From: Enterococcus cecorum
Lineage (GTDB): Bacteria > Bacillota > Bacilli > Lactobacillales > Enterococcaceae
DNA: 64,000 bases
Direction of reading: 5' to 3'
Assembly (NCBI RefSeq): GCF_023221775.1
Contig: NZ_JAKUDS010000010.1
Coordinates: 1 to 64,000 of the forward strand
Positions 9,608-18,574 of this stretch are shown piece by piece (position 1 is the first letter of the stretch; every line of letters starts with the position of its first letter). The notes under the pieces are model-generated. The model was given only the letters and a program-made list of their open reading frames with translations. It was not told the origin of the DNA and made no database searches. Both the position numbers and the translations under genes were made by a program.

Positions 9608-9904
9608 TTATATGAAAAAGATAATCATAAAAATTAAAATAAGTAATAAACCAACAACAATGATTGCTTTCCATAAAAAAGAATTTAAGGCACGGGAAGT
9701 TTCTTTTTCTTCCATGCGTGATTTATGAATTTCTTTATTCTTTTTCGCTTCTTTACGGTAATGGCGAGCGATGCGTTGTTCTTCTTGTTCAAACTCTTTT
9801 TGCGCTTGTTTCGCAACAATTTTTTGATTACGTTCTAACGCCTGTTGCTCTTGTTCACGCCGCTTTCTTAATTCTGCACGTGTGAGTAAGGGCTTATCTG
9901 ACAT
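9608..9904 (-). CDS. Small single-pass membrane protein with charged N-terminal coil
   Basis: A 98-residue protein of unknown function. Residues about 1-72 are very rich in Lys, Arg, Glu and Gln (LLTRAELRKRREQEQQ, then RIARHYRKEAKKNKE) and are probably helical. Residues about 75-98 form one hydrophobic segment ending at the C-terminus, so the protein is a likely tail-anchored or C-terminal-anchored membrane protein with a cytoplasmic coil. The start ATG lies 1 nt after the stop codon of the Nudix gene, so expression is coupled. A similar small gene between nudF and mtnN is familiar from related Lactobacillales, but no function is established. Confidence 0.75.
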   Translation of the reverse strand: MSDKPLLTRAELRKRREQEQQALERNQKIVAKQAQKEFEQEEQRIARHYRKEAKKNKEIHKSRMEEKETSRALNSFLWKAIIVVGLLLILIFMIIFFI

Positions 9905-9905
9905 T

Positions 9906-10475
9906 TCATCGACCTTCCTTAAGCTTTAAATTTTCCCAATATTGGATGGCAAAAATCGTCTTTGCATCACATATTTCTCGATTCACAATCGCTTGTTTGG
10001 CCTCTTCTAAAGTTAATTCATATACTTCTAAGACTTCATCTTCATCCATGGCTTTCGGATTTTCTACCTTACTTAAATGTTTGGCATGATAAATATACAA
10101 CTGTTCATTGGCAAATCCCGGTGAAAGGTACATTTGCGCCACTAATTCCCAATCTTTTGCCTGAAGTTGTACCTCTTCTTCTAATTCACGTTGTCCAGTA
10201 GTCAATGGATGGATATTTTCACCTGGATCAATTTTACCAGCTGGAATCTCTAAAATGACAGATTCAAGTGGCTTTCTAAATTGTTTGACAAAAACCATTT
10301 TATCTTCATCGGTGATTGCAATAATCGCAACCCCACCTGGATGAAAAACTAGTTCTCTTTGTGACTGCGCCCCATCAGGTAGTTGCACTTCATCAACACA
10401 TACATCAATAATATTTCCACGAAAGATTTCTTTTCGATGGATTGTTTTTTCTTCAAAATCTTGAAATTCCAACAT
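9906..10475 (-). CDS. nudF: Nudix hydrolase, ADP-ribose pyrophosphatase type
   Basis: A 189-residue Nudix protein of the ADP-ribose pyrophosphatase group (MLEFQDFEEKTIHRKEIFRGNIIDV at the start in two blocks, then GGVAIIAITDEDKMVFVKQFRKPLE in pieces). The Nudix box starts AGKIDPGENIH and ends QRELEEEVQ. It departs from the consensus GX5EX7REUXEEXGU in having nine rather than seven residues between E and R, and Gln in place of the last Gly. Likely substrates are ADP-ribose and similar dinucleotides. GAGGATGAAG precedes the ATG. It is the first gene of a tight run with the small membrane protein, mtnN, the nicotinamidase-like gene and the C39-like gene. Confidence 0.88.
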   Translation of the reverse strand: MLEFQDFEEKTIHRKEIFRGNIIDVCVDEVQLPDGAQSQRELVFHPGGVAIIAITDEDKMVFVKQFRKPLESVILEIPAGKIDPGENIHPLTTGQRELEEEVQLQAKDWELVAQMYLSPGFANEQLYIYHAKHLSKVENPKAMDEDEVLEVYELTLEEAKQAIVNREICDAKTIFAIQYWENLKLKEGR

Positions 10476-10690
10476 TTCACTTCATCCTCTGCGTTTATTT
10501 GTTTCTAGTTTACCATAGGACGCAAAAGATTTCTTATATTTTTCATAAATCAACAAAATACTTCCTCAGTTGGATACTTTTTATGTAAAAAAAATGCTAA
10601 AATATAAAAGAAGTGACCGCTTGCGATACTTTTTGTTAATATCTAAGCGAACATACCAGTAAAAAACACACCATTAAGGGGAGGGTACTA

Positions 10691-11566
10691 ATGAAAAAAA
10701 ATCCATTTATCTTTGGCCTACTCTTTGGCCTACTCGTTGTCGTTGCCTTACTCGTGCTAGGCTATTTTGAGACAATCTTTTTATTTATTGCAGGACTAGT
10801 CTTTATCCTATTACTTGCTACATTTGTCCTTAAATTTCTTGATTTACGCCATAAGAATAACACTGTTTATAAAAGTTTAATTATTGCTATCACCATCTTC
10901 TTGGTAGCAACTTTAATCATTCAACCAAACTTTTTATCTGAGCTAAGAGATGATTTTACAGAAACTGTCATCGAATCCGTGATGAAAATTTTAGCTTTAT
11001 TCATCCCACTCTATTTATATTTTGCTTGGAGAAAATATTTTCAAACTCGTGTCATCAAACAAGATGCACTCCCTCCACTTTCAAGAGCAAAAGAGCAACA
11101 CTATCATGAATTAGGCTTGAGTGATAGCGAAATTGAGTTATTCCGGGATACAATGAATCAAGCCAAAATACAAATTGATCAACTGCAAAAGAACGTAATG
11201 GCCAACTCCAAATTAAAAGCTTTAGATTTGCGTCGTGATTATCTCAAGGTTTCTAAAGCATTATTTAAAGAGATTGTCAAAAGTCCAACAAGATTGTCTG
11301 ATGCGAGCCTATTTTTATATACGCATCTTCCAAACTTAGTGGATTTAACGAATAAATATGTCGAAATCAATAACCACGAAATTAAAGACAAAGAAGCTTA
11401 CGAGCGTCTTGAAGAAGGAATTCAAGTGATTGACCAATTAACTGAACTCATCATCCGTGATTATCAAGACTTTGTAGCCGATGATTTTGAAGATATGGAC
11501 ATTGAAATCAATATGGCCAAAAAACATATTGAAAAAAATTCTGATCATCAAACCCTACAATTTTAA
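10691..11566 (+). CDS. xpaC: XpaC-family membrane protein
   Basis: A 291-residue protein with about four N-terminal hydrophobic segments (residues about 7-48, 62-78, 95-110) and a long cytoplasmic helical domain (about 125-290). It matches the XpaC family (5-bromo-4-chloroindolyl phosphate hydrolysis protein), whose real function is unclear. The next gene, telA, follows after 21 bp; xpaC and telA are commonly paired. A GGGGAGGG ribosome binding site precedes the ATG. The operon is divergent from nudF. Confidence 0.85.
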   Translation: MKKNPFIFGLLFGLLVVVALLVLGYFETIFLFIAGLVFILLLATFVLKFLDLRHKNNTVYKSLIIAITIFLVATLIIQPNFLSELRDDFTETVIESVMKILALFIPLYLYFAWRKYFQTRVIKQDALPPLSRAKEQHYHELGLSDSEIELFRDTMNQAKIQIDQLQKNVMANSKLKALDLRRDYLKVSKALFKEIVKSPTRLSDASLFLYTHLPNLVDLTNKYVEINNHEIKDKEAYERLEEGIQVIDQLTELIIRDYQDFVADDFEDMDIEINMAKKHIEKNSDHQTLQF

Positions 11567-11587
11567 CATTGAAAGGCAGGAAACACG

Positions 11588-12769
11588 ATGGACAATTTAA
11601 CACCAGATACCAATAAAAGTTTGGATGACTTATTAGCTAATCCTTTTTCAGTCGATACCAATGAATTAACGAGTAGTCAACAAAACGAAATCAAGCAATT
11701 TCAAGAAAAGCAAACGGCGCCTCGCTTGATTGATCGCTTAGATGCCAATTATCAGGAACAAGCCAAACAACTCGCTTCCCAAATCGATGTCAACGATGCT
11801 CAAGCGGTCATTATCTACGGTGCCAATGCGCAAAGTAAGTTAAGTGAGTTCTCTCAAAGCATGCTAAGTCACGTTCAAGCAAATGACATTGGACCAATAG
11901 GAGATTCTTTAAATGAATTAATGTATCGACTTCAAGAAGCCAACCCTGATGAATTACGAGCAGGTGAAGGCAATTTCTTCCAAAGAATGTTCGGTAAAGT
12001 CAAACAATCGATTTATGAGATTACCGCTAAATACCAAAAAATCGGTGCCCAAATCGATAAAGTTGCGGTCAAATTAGAGCATGAAAAAGATGGGCTAATT
12101 AAAGATAACCAAATGCTTGAACAAATGTATCAAAAGAATAAAGATTACTTTGATGCTTTAAATATTTACATTGCCGCTGGTGAATTGAAAATCGATGAGT
12201 TACAAAATCAAATCATTCCGCAAGCCGTGGCTAAAGCTCAAGCCTCAGGTGATCAAATGGATGTCCAAATCGTGAATGATTACACCCAATTTTTAGACCG
12301 ACTTGAAAAACGGACCCATGATTTAAGATTAACGCGTCAAGTCACGATTCAACAAGCACCACAAATTCGCTTAATTCAAAATACCAATCAAGTCTTGGCT
12401 GAAAAGATTCAATCCTCTATCCATACAGCGATTCCTCTTTGGAAAAACCAAGTCGTGATTGCCTTGACCTTATTACGTCAAAAAGATGCCGTGACTGCAC
12501 AACGTCAAGTATCAGAAACAACCAATGATTTACTGAAGAAAAATGCAGAATTATTGAAAGTCTCTGCCATTGAAACGGCCAAAGAAAATGAGCGCGGTAT
12601 TATCGATATCGAAACCTTACAAAAAACGCAAGATGATTTAATTGAAACCATTCAAGAAACCTTGCGTATCCAAAAAGAAGGCAAAGAAAAACGTCAAGCA
12701 GCTGAAATTGAACTTGGCGTCATGGAAGAAAATCTCAAACAAAAATTATTGGAAATTACCCATTCTTAG
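11588..12769 (+). CDS. telA: TelA/KlaA family toxic anion resistance protein
   Basis: A 393-residue soluble, mostly helical protein of the TelA family (PF05816). Typical segments are [32 protein letters not shown] and the C-terminal coiled coil [19 protein letters not shown]. Family members are linked to tellurite and other toxic-anion or antimicrobial tolerance, though the mechanism is not settled. It is the second gene of the xpaC-telA operon, with AAAGGCAGG before its ATG, and is followed by a strong terminator. Confidence 0.92.
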   Translation: MDNLTPDTNKSLDDLLANPFSVDTNELTSSQQNEIKQFQEKQTAPRLIDRLDANYQEQAKQLASQIDVNDAQAVIIYGANAQSKLSEFSQSMLSHVQANDIGPIGDSLNELMYRLQEANPDELRAGEGNFFQRMFGKVKQSIYEITAKYQKIGAQIDKVAVKLEHEKDGLIKDNQMLEQMYQKNKDYFDALNIYIAAGELKIDELQNQIIPQAVAKAQASGDQMDVQIVNDYTQFLDRLEKRTHDLRLTRQVTIQQAPQIRLIQNTNQVLAEKIQSSIHTAIPLWKNQVVIALTLLRQKDAVTAQRQVSETTNDLLKKNAELLKVSAIETAKENERGIIDIETLQKTQDDLIETIQETLRIQKEGKEKRQAAEIELGVMEENLKQKLLEITHS

Positions 12770-12772
12770 TAA

Positions 12773-12812
12773 AGAAGGTTCAACGCCAAAATTTGCGCTG
12801 AACCTTTCTTTT
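12773..12812 (+). terminator. Rho-independent terminator of xpaC-telA
   Basis: The stem GAAGGTTCAACGC / GCGCTGAACCTTTC with a short CAAAATTT loop is followed by a run of T. It starts within 10 bp of the telA stop codon and ends just before the convergent permease gene, so it may serve both strands in part. Confidence 0.9.
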
Positions 12813-12814
12813 TT

Positions 12815-14188
12815 TTATTTATTTAATGTGGAATGTTTATAACCATAGCCAAAGTATATCCCTAAACCAATCACCAGACTAATGAAAAAGACAATCCAAG
12901 TGGTTAAAGATAGTTGAACCATTAAGAAGATACAAAAGCCCACGGTAATGAGTGGAAAAATTGGTACAAACGGCACTTTAAATTCACCTGGTTTTGGATC
13001 ACCCGCTACTTGACGCAAGCGAATAATTCCTAGAGCCATCATAATCAAGTACCCTAATGCTACGATATTGGTTAACTCGGCTAAGATTTGCAGCGGAAAC
13101 ATCGTCGCAAAAACAAAGACGACCGCACCAGAAACTAAAGTCGCGCGCACAGGAGTATGGGTTTTGGCATCTACTTTTTTCAAAGATACCGGTAGTAAGC
13201 CATCTTTACTAATCGCATAAACCAAACGTGCTAAAGAATACATCATGGAAATCGTCACAGTTAGTAAGGTTAATATCGCCCCAATTGAAATAATAGAACC
13301 AACCAAATCCAAATGTAAAAAGCGCATCGCAAACGCCACGGGATCATTGACACCTAACTTAGTATAAGGGACTAAACCTGTTAAAATAGCTGTTACGATG
13401 ATATAAAGGACCGTTGAAATGGCAATCGCGCCAATCATTCCTCGAGGCACGGTCTTTTGTGGTTCCACGACTTCTTCTGCAGCCATCGCGATGGCATCAA
13501 AACCTAAAAAGGCAAAGAACACCAAAGCCGCCCCATCAATCACACCTTCGACTCCAAAAGGTAAATACGGTTGCCAATTGCCAGGCTTCACAAAAAAGAC
13601 ACCAACCACAATGAATAAAGCAATGATACCAAACTTGATCCATACCATAAAATTATTCAAGGCTAAAGCTTTTTTCGCTTCTTGTAAGACCCAAAAGACA
13701 ACAAAAATTACAACCAAACCTGCAATCAAATCGAAATAAGTGCCCTTTTCAAGATTCAAACCAGCAGTCAAGGCTTGTGGTAATTGCAGATGAAGGTAAC
13801 TTAAAAATCCTTGAAAATACGCAGACCATCCCGAAGCTACCGAAGCGACGGCCAACATGTACTCACATAATAGAAACCATCCCGTAAGCCATGCGATAAA
13901 CTCTCCAAAAACCACATACATATAGCTATAAGCCCCACCAATCACTGGAATACGTGAGGCAAACTCAGCGAAACTAAAACCAGTTAATATCACGACAAAA
14001 GCGGCTAATACAAAGGATAAGGTCAAGCCCGGTCCTGCTAAATTCGCCGCGGCTTGTCCTGGCACGACAAATATTCCCGTCCCAATAACTGCCCCAATGC
14101 CTAATAAAATCAAATCTTTTAATTTCAATGTCTTGCTTAAATGACTGGTTTGCTGAGTATTTATTTGTTTTTTTCTAAATAAATCCAT
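12815..14188 (-). CDS. APC-superfamily amino acid permease (CAT/YfnA-like)
   Basis: A 457-residue polytopic membrane protein with about 12 hydrophobic helices. The APC signature is at the N-terminus (LILLGIGAVIGTGIFVVPGQ), and ALVFFAFLGFDAIAMAAEE and VVEPQKTVPRGM are typical of the cationic-amino-acid-transporter group that includes B. subtilis YfnA. It probably imports an amino acid by proton symport; the substrate cannot be told. It is transcribed alone, convergent with telA and divergent from a second permease. Confidence 0.88.
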   Translation of the reverse strand: MDLFRKKQINTQQTSHLSKTLKLKDLILLGIGAVIGTGIFVVPGQAAANLAGPGLTLSFVLAAFVVILTGFSFAEFASRIPVIGGAYSYMYVVFGEFIAWLTGWFLLCEYMLAVASVASGWSAYFQGFLSYLHLQLPQALTAGLNLEKGTYFDLIAGLVVIFVVFWVLQEAKKALALNNFMVWIKFGIIALFIVVGVFFVKPGNWQPYLPFGVEGVIDGAALVFFAFLGFDAIAMAAEEVVEPQKTVPRGMIGAIAISTVLYIIVTAILTGLVPYTKLGVNDPVAFAMRFLHLDLVGSIISIGAILTLLTVTISMMYSLARLVYAISKDGLLPVSLKKVDAKTHTPVRATLVSGAVVFVFATMFPLQILAELTNIVALGYLIMMALGIIRLRQVAGDPKPGEFKVPFVPIFPLITVGFCIFLMVQLSLTTWIVFFISLVIGLGIYFGYGYKHSTLNK

Positions 14189-14385
14189 TTTATTTCCTTT
14201 ACCTTCATAAATTTAACCAACAATACCATTCATTATACACACCCTCTCACAAACTTTCATGAGATTTTTATCATTTTCCATTATTTTATTTATGATTTTT
14301 TCTTACTTTTTCAATTATCGATTGATGAAAATTAAGTTTTCATTAAGAACAGGACCTATATCTTATCATTTTTCCTAAGCATTAT

Positions 14386-14413
14386 TTGAAATTTTCAGAA
14401 AATGTAATAAAAT
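14386..14413 (+). promoter_or_regulatory. Probable sigma-A promoter of the 14453 permease gene
   Basis: TTGAAA at 14386-14391 and TAAAAT at 14408-14413 are separated by 16 bp and lie about 40 bp before the ATG. Both hexamers are close to the consensus. Confidence 0.55.
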
Positions 14414-14452
14414 GATAGTATTCACAAAAAACAAGTTTAAAGGAAGTTATTC

Positions 14453-15829
14453 ATGAAAAAAGAAAAACAAGATTTACAACGTGGGCTGAAAAACCGCCAT
14501 GTCCAACTCATTTCAATCGGAGGCGCCATTGGGACTGGTTTATTCTTAGGCTCAGGTAAATCGATTCAACTGGCTGGTCCATCGATACTTTTAGCCTATG
14601 CCATTATGGGAGGCGTATGCTTTTTAATTATGCGTGCATTAGGTGAGTTGCTTTTATCTAATACCAGCCACCATTCATTTATTGATTTTATTGCTGAATA
14701 CTTAGGCGTTAAAGCAGCTTTTGTCACTGGCTGGACATATTGGTTTTGCTGGATTGCGATTGCTATGGCTGACTTAACGGCAATTGGTACGTATATGAAA
14801 TATTGGTTACCTCACTTACCCAACTGGTTGCCTGAACTGATTGCCTTAACACTGCTGATTGCTTTTAACTTAATTGCTGTTTCTTTATTTGGCGAGTTAG
14901 AGTTTTGGTTTGCTTTAATCAAAGTCGTTGCCATTTTAGCGCTCATCATTGTCGGAATTTTTATGATTATCACGCATTTTCACACCAATCAAGGTATAGT
15001 TAGCATCAGTAATCTTTGGTCGCACGGTGGCTTTTTTGCCGCAGGTCCTAAAGGGTTCATTCTCTCATTTCAAATGGTTGCTTTTGCCTTTGCCGGTGTC
15101 GAGCTAGTTGGTCTAGTTGCCGGTGAAACCAAAGATCCTGAAAGTGTATTACCAAAAGCGATTAATAATATTCCGGTACGTATCATTTTATTTTATATTG
15201 GTGCTTTAGCGGTAATTATGTCGATTTACCCATGGAATTCAATGGATGGGAGCCAAAGTCCATTCGTCCAAGTTTTTTCAGAAATCGGCATTGTCTCTGC
15301 CGCTACCATTATCAATGTCGTCGTCTTGAGCTCAGCCGCATCCGCTTGTAACTCAGCTATTTATTCAACTGGTCGCATGTTACGTTCATTATCATCTGAA
15401 GGAAATGCGCCACAAGCTTTCCAAAAATTGACCAGTCATAAAGTCCCAGCTAGAGCCATTTTCTTCTCAGCTGGAGTGATTTTACTGGCAGTTATTCTGA
15501 ACTACGTAATGCCAAGTGGTGTCTTTGTTTTAGTGACAAGTGTCGCAACAACTTGTTTCTTATTTATTTGGAGTATGATTGTTTTAGCCCATTTACGCTA
15601 CAAAAAAACTATTCAAGGACGAAGTGAGCATCCTTTTAAAATGCCACTATATCCTTTAAGTGATTATTTGGTTCTAGCTTTTATGGCATTTATTGCAGTC
15701 GTCTTACTCTTCCAACCTGATACTCGACAAGCATTACTTTTTGCGCCAGTCTGGTTTATCTTTTTATTGCTTGTTTATCGTTTCAAATTCGCCAAAAGCA
15801 TGGTTCATGTCAAACAAACCGAAGAATAA
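14453..15829 (+). CDS. Amino acid permease (AAT family, CycA/AnsP-like)
   Basis: A 458-residue polytopic protein with about 12 transmembrane helices. The start QRGLKNRHVQLISIGGAIG and GTGLFLGSGKSI are diagnostic of the amino-acid transporter (AAT) family, with the helix 6 region QMVAFAFAGVELVGLVAGET. Members move amino acids such as D-Ala, D-Ser, Gly or aromatic amino acids with protons; I cannot choose a substrate. An AAAGGAAG ribosome binding site precedes the ATG. It stands alone, divergent from the other permease, and is followed directly by an inverted-repeat element. Confidence 0.88.
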   Translation: MKKEKQDLQRGLKNRHVQLISIGGAIGTGLFLGSGKSIQLAGPSILLAYAIMGGVCFLIMRALGELLLSNTSHHSFIDFIAEYLGVKAAFVTGWTYWFCWIAIAMADLTAIGTYMKYWLPHLPNWLPELIALTLLIAFNLIAVSLFGELEFWFALIKVVAILALIIVGIFMIITHFHTNQGIVSISNLWSHGGFFAAGPKGFILSFQMVAFAFAGVELVGLVAGETKDPESVLPKAINNIPVRIILFYIGALAVIMSIYPWNSMDGSQSPFVQVFSEIGIVSAATIINVVVLSSAASACNSAIYSTGRMLRSLSSEGNAPQAFQKLTSHKVPARAIFFSAGVILLAVILNYVMPSGVFVLVTSVATTCFLFIWSMIVLAHLRYKKTIQGRSEHPFKMPLYPLSDYLVLAFMAFIAVVLLFQPDTRQALLFAPVWFIFLLLVYRFKFAKSMVHVKQTEE

Positions 15830-15840
15830 AATACAAGTCA

Positions 15841-16025
15841 AAGGGGCTGACCCAAAAGTATTTTAGCAAGATAATAAAAAAAAGGAATCCTTATGATGAA
15901 ATAAATCATTAATAAAAAAGAAAAGAAAATCCGAATGTTCAACTTGATTACTCATAAAATCAACGCTGAATATTCGGATTATTTATATACTCATTTTTTA
16001 TTTGAGACTAATGGGTCAGCCCCTT
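15841..16025. repeat. 185-bp inverted-repeat element (MITE-like), possible two-way terminator
   Basis: The ends are perfect inverted repeats: AAGGGGCTGACCCA at 15841-15854 and TGGGTCAGCCCCTT at 16012-16025. A second, nested inverted repeat lies inside: ATCCGAATGTTCAACTTGAT against ATCAACGCTGAATATTCGGAT around 15930-15980. The element fills the gap between two convergent genes. It has no coding capacity that looks real. It could be a non-autonomous mobile element that now also ends transcription from both sides. Confidence 0.7.
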
Positions 16026-16031
16026 TTATAA

Positions 16032-17006
16032 TTATCCTAAATGAAGATTGGCACTTTCTATGGCTTGATCAACTACTTGCATCACTGTTAGACTGTGGTT
16101 TAATTTTTCAGAAGCAAAGGCCAAATCTTTTTGATCAATTACCTCAGTAAATTTCTCAAACTCTTGATACATCCGATGCTTATCCAAATTCACATTCACG
16201 TCTTCTGCCTCAGTTTTGCTTCTTCGTTCATAGCGTGGCATTTCATTGGTTGCGCCCAATACTTCAATTGAACCATCTGTCCCTTGAATAACGGAACGAA
16301 TTTGAGCAGTCGAATCCTTCGCACCAATACAAACCGCTTTAAAATCACCGTAATCTAAAACTAAAATTCCTGAAGTATCGATATTTCGTTCAATATTCGC
16401 CAAATACTGCACTTTTTCTGGCTTTCCAAACAGCCCTACAACAAAATGAATATTATAAATATTAATATCCATCAGTGCCCCGCCCCCTTTTTGTGGATCA
16501 AACGCGGGGAGAATCTTGCCTTCTTTAAAAGCATCATAACGAGAAGAATATTGTGAATAATTACATTCTACAATCTTGATTTTTCCCAATTTAGCTAAGT
16601 CTTTTTTTATCTGTAAGAAGTTGTTTAAATATTGATTCGTAATTGCTTCCAGCAAAATCAGTTGTTTCTCTGTCGCTATTTGGATTAATTCTTGTAATTG
16701 TTGGGCATTGAGTGTAAAGGGTTTTTCGCAAATGACATTTTTGCCCTGTAATAAAGCTGCTTTAGTATATTGATAATGCAAATGATTGGGTAATGCAACA
16801 TATACTGTATCAATCGTATCATTGGCTAAAAGTGTTTCATAATCAATATATACTTCTTGAATCTGATAATGTGATTGCATCTCTTTGGCTTTGTCTAAAC
16901 TACGTGGTGTACTTAGTAAAGCGACTAATTCCACATCTGATACTTGTTGAATCATTGGCAAGAATTCTTGAACAATTTTTCCTGTTCCTAAAACGGCTAA
17001 CTTCAT
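16032..17006 (-). CDS. Gfo/Idh/MocA-family oxidoreductase
   Basis: A 324-residue NAD(P)-dependent oxidoreductase. The N-terminus is a Rossmann fold (MKLAVLGTGKIVQEFLPM), followed by the family motif GKNVICEKPFTLNAQQ with the conserved Lys (about residue 93). The C-terminal domain has FDPQKGGGALMDINIY with the conserved Asp. Substrates of the family are sugars, inositols or related polyols; nothing here tells which. It is transcribed alone. The stop codon lies 6 bp from the inverted-repeat element. Confidence 0.88.
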   Translation of the reverse strand: MKLAVLGTGKIVQEFLPMIQQVSDVELVALLSTPRSLDKAKEMQSHYQIQEVYIDYETLLANDTIDTVYVALPNHLHYQYTKAALLQGKNVICEKPFTLNAQQLQELIQIATEKQLILLEAITNQYLNNFLQIKKDLAKLGKIKIVECNYSQYSSRYDAFKEGKILPAFDPQKGGGALMDINIYNIHFVVGLFGKPEKVQYLANIERNIDTSGILVLDYGDFKAVCIGAKDSTAQIRSVIQGTDGSIEVLGATNEMPRYERRSKTEAEDVNVNLDKHRMYQEFEKFTEVIDQKDLAFASEKLNHSLTVMQVVDQAIESANLHLG

Positions 17007-17140
17007 CTCTTTTCATCCTCTCAAACGTTTTCATGTATATTATGACTCAAATAATAGAAAAAAGCTAATCAGATGAGTAAAACGAAACATTTTATCCAAA
17101 CGATTGAAGGTATATCAGAAAAACACTGAAAATCAAGTTC

Positions 17141-17169
17141 AAAAAAAGCTGTGAGAAACTTCCCACAGC
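17141..17169 (-). terminator. Rho-independent terminator of the nucleoside transporter gene
   Basis: The stem GCTGTGGGAAG / CTTTCTCACAGC on the minus strand (17148-17169) is followed by seven T residues. It lies 14 bp after the transporter stop codon. Confidence 0.85.
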
Positions 17170-17182
17170 AAATTATTTTTAT

Positions 17183-18367
17183 TTAAACTAAAATTCCGGC
17201 AATAATCGCACTTAAAAAGCTAACTAAAGTCGCCGCAAATAAAATCTTTAGGCCGTGTTTAGCGACTAAGTTTCCTTTTTCTTCATTTAAGCCTTTCATC
17301 GCACCACTAATAATCCCGATAGAAGAAAAGTTCGCAAAGGAAACCATAAAGACTGACAGAATCGCTTGTGTGTGTTCGCTAAAATGCCAGTTGCCTTGAG
17401 AGAGTTCGCTCATCGCCACAAATTCATTGGTTACTAATTTAGTCGCCATCAAACTTCCTGCATCCACTGCTTCATGCCAAGGAATTCCTGTTAAGAAGGC
17501 TAATGGTGCAAAGACATAACCTAGTAACTCTTGGAAAGTAAAACCAGTGATTCCTTTAAAAATCGCGTTAATCATCGCAATAGCTGCCACAAAACCGATC
17601 AACATCGCCGCAACAGTAATCGCCACGTGGAAACCATCTAGAATATACTCCCCTAACATCTGGAAGAAAGTTTGATCTTTGTCCCCTTCAGAAGCATTGA
17701 ATTGATCTTCATCTTCACTTAATTCATATGGATTGATTAAACTAGCGATAATAAAACCACCAAATAAGTTTAAAATCAAAGCACAAATGACATATCTAGG
17801 TTCAATCATCGCCATATAAGAGCCGACAATCGACATCGAAACCGTGGACATCGCTGAAATACTCATCGTTAATAAACGTTTTTCGCTTAAATATTTCAGT
17901 TCTTTCTTATAAGAGATAAAGACTTCTGACTGCCCTAAAATTCCGGAAGCTACCCCGTTATAAGACTCTAATTTACCCATTCCATTTAGATAGCTGATGG
18001 CTAACCCTACATATTTAATGAATAATGGTAAAATCTTAATATAACGTAAAATCCCAATAATTGCTGAGATAAAGACAATTGGCATCAATACATTTAGGAA
18101 AAAAGGCGCACTTCCTTTATTAGCCACACCGGCAAAGACAAAATTGACCCCACTAGCTGCAAATTCTAATAAATAATCAAATAATTTAGCAAAAGAGGCA
18201 ACTAAAAAGGTTCCCACAGAAGTTCTTAATAAGAAAAATCCCAAAACAAACTGTAAAACCAACATGATTCCAATGGATTTCCAACGGATTTGACTTTTGT
18301 TACTACTTGCCAAATAACTTAATCCAATAACAATAATTAAACCAACGCACGCAATCAATAGCTGCAT
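17183..18367 (-). CDS. nupC: NupC-type concentrative nucleoside transporter (CNT family)
   Basis: A 394-residue membrane protein with about nine to ten hydrophobic segments. Signature segments of the CNT family are MGKLESYNGVASGILGQSEVFI (given in part), ISAMSTVSMSIVGSYMAMI and NEFVAMSEL, followed by the C-terminal GxxxG-rich SFANFSSIGIISGAMKG. It imports nucleosides by proton or sodium symport. It is transcribed alone between two terminators. GAGGTGGGA precedes the ATG. Confidence 0.93.
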   Translation of the reverse strand: MQLLIACVGLIIVIGLSYLASSNKSQIRWKSIGIMLVLQFVLGFFLLRTSVGTFLVASFAKLFDYLLEFAASGVNFVFAGVANKGSAPFFLNVLMPIVFISAIIGILRYIKILPLFIKYVGLAISYLNGMGKLESYNGVASGILGQSEVFISYKKELKYLSEKRLLTMSISAMSTVSMSIVGSYMAMIEPRYVICALILNLFGGFIIASLINPYELSEDEDQFNASEGDKDQTFFQMLGEYILDGFHVAITVAAMLIGFVAAIAMINAIFKGITGFTFQELLGYVFAPLAFLTGIPWHEAVDAGSLMATKLVTNEFVAMSELSQGNWHFSEHTQAILSVFMVSFANFSSIGIISGAMKGLNEEKGNLVAKHGLKILFAATLVSFLSAIIAGILV

Positions 18368-18526
18368 TTTCCCACCTCTTCATTTCTTTTTCTTGTATAT
18401 ACATTTGACATACTGTTTTATAGATTAAGTATTTTCCACTATAATTGCAAGCATTGAATAACGATTTTTAGTATATTCTAAATAAGTAGACGCTAACATT
18501 TTAATAAACATTATCATCGAATAGCG

Positions 18527-18559
18527 AAAAAAACTCACCACAACTAGGTGTGATGAGTT
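18527..18559 (-). terminator. Rho-independent terminator of treB
   Basis: The arms AACTCACCAC (18532-18541) and GTGATGAGTT (18550-18559) pair with one G-U and are followed on the minus strand by seven T residues. It starts 15 bp after the treB stop codon. Confidence 0.85.
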
Positions 18560-18574
18560 CATAAATGATTCTTA

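Noticed and set aside
15935-16150. A 71-codon plus-strand open frame
   Set aside because: It lies over the inverted-repeat element and the end of the oxidoreductase gene, has no ribosome binding site, and its sequence is explained by the palindrome.
18368-18526. Possible RNA gene upstream of nupC
   Set aside because: No conserved structure or promoter-terminator pair was found; the stretch is AT-rich leader sequence.
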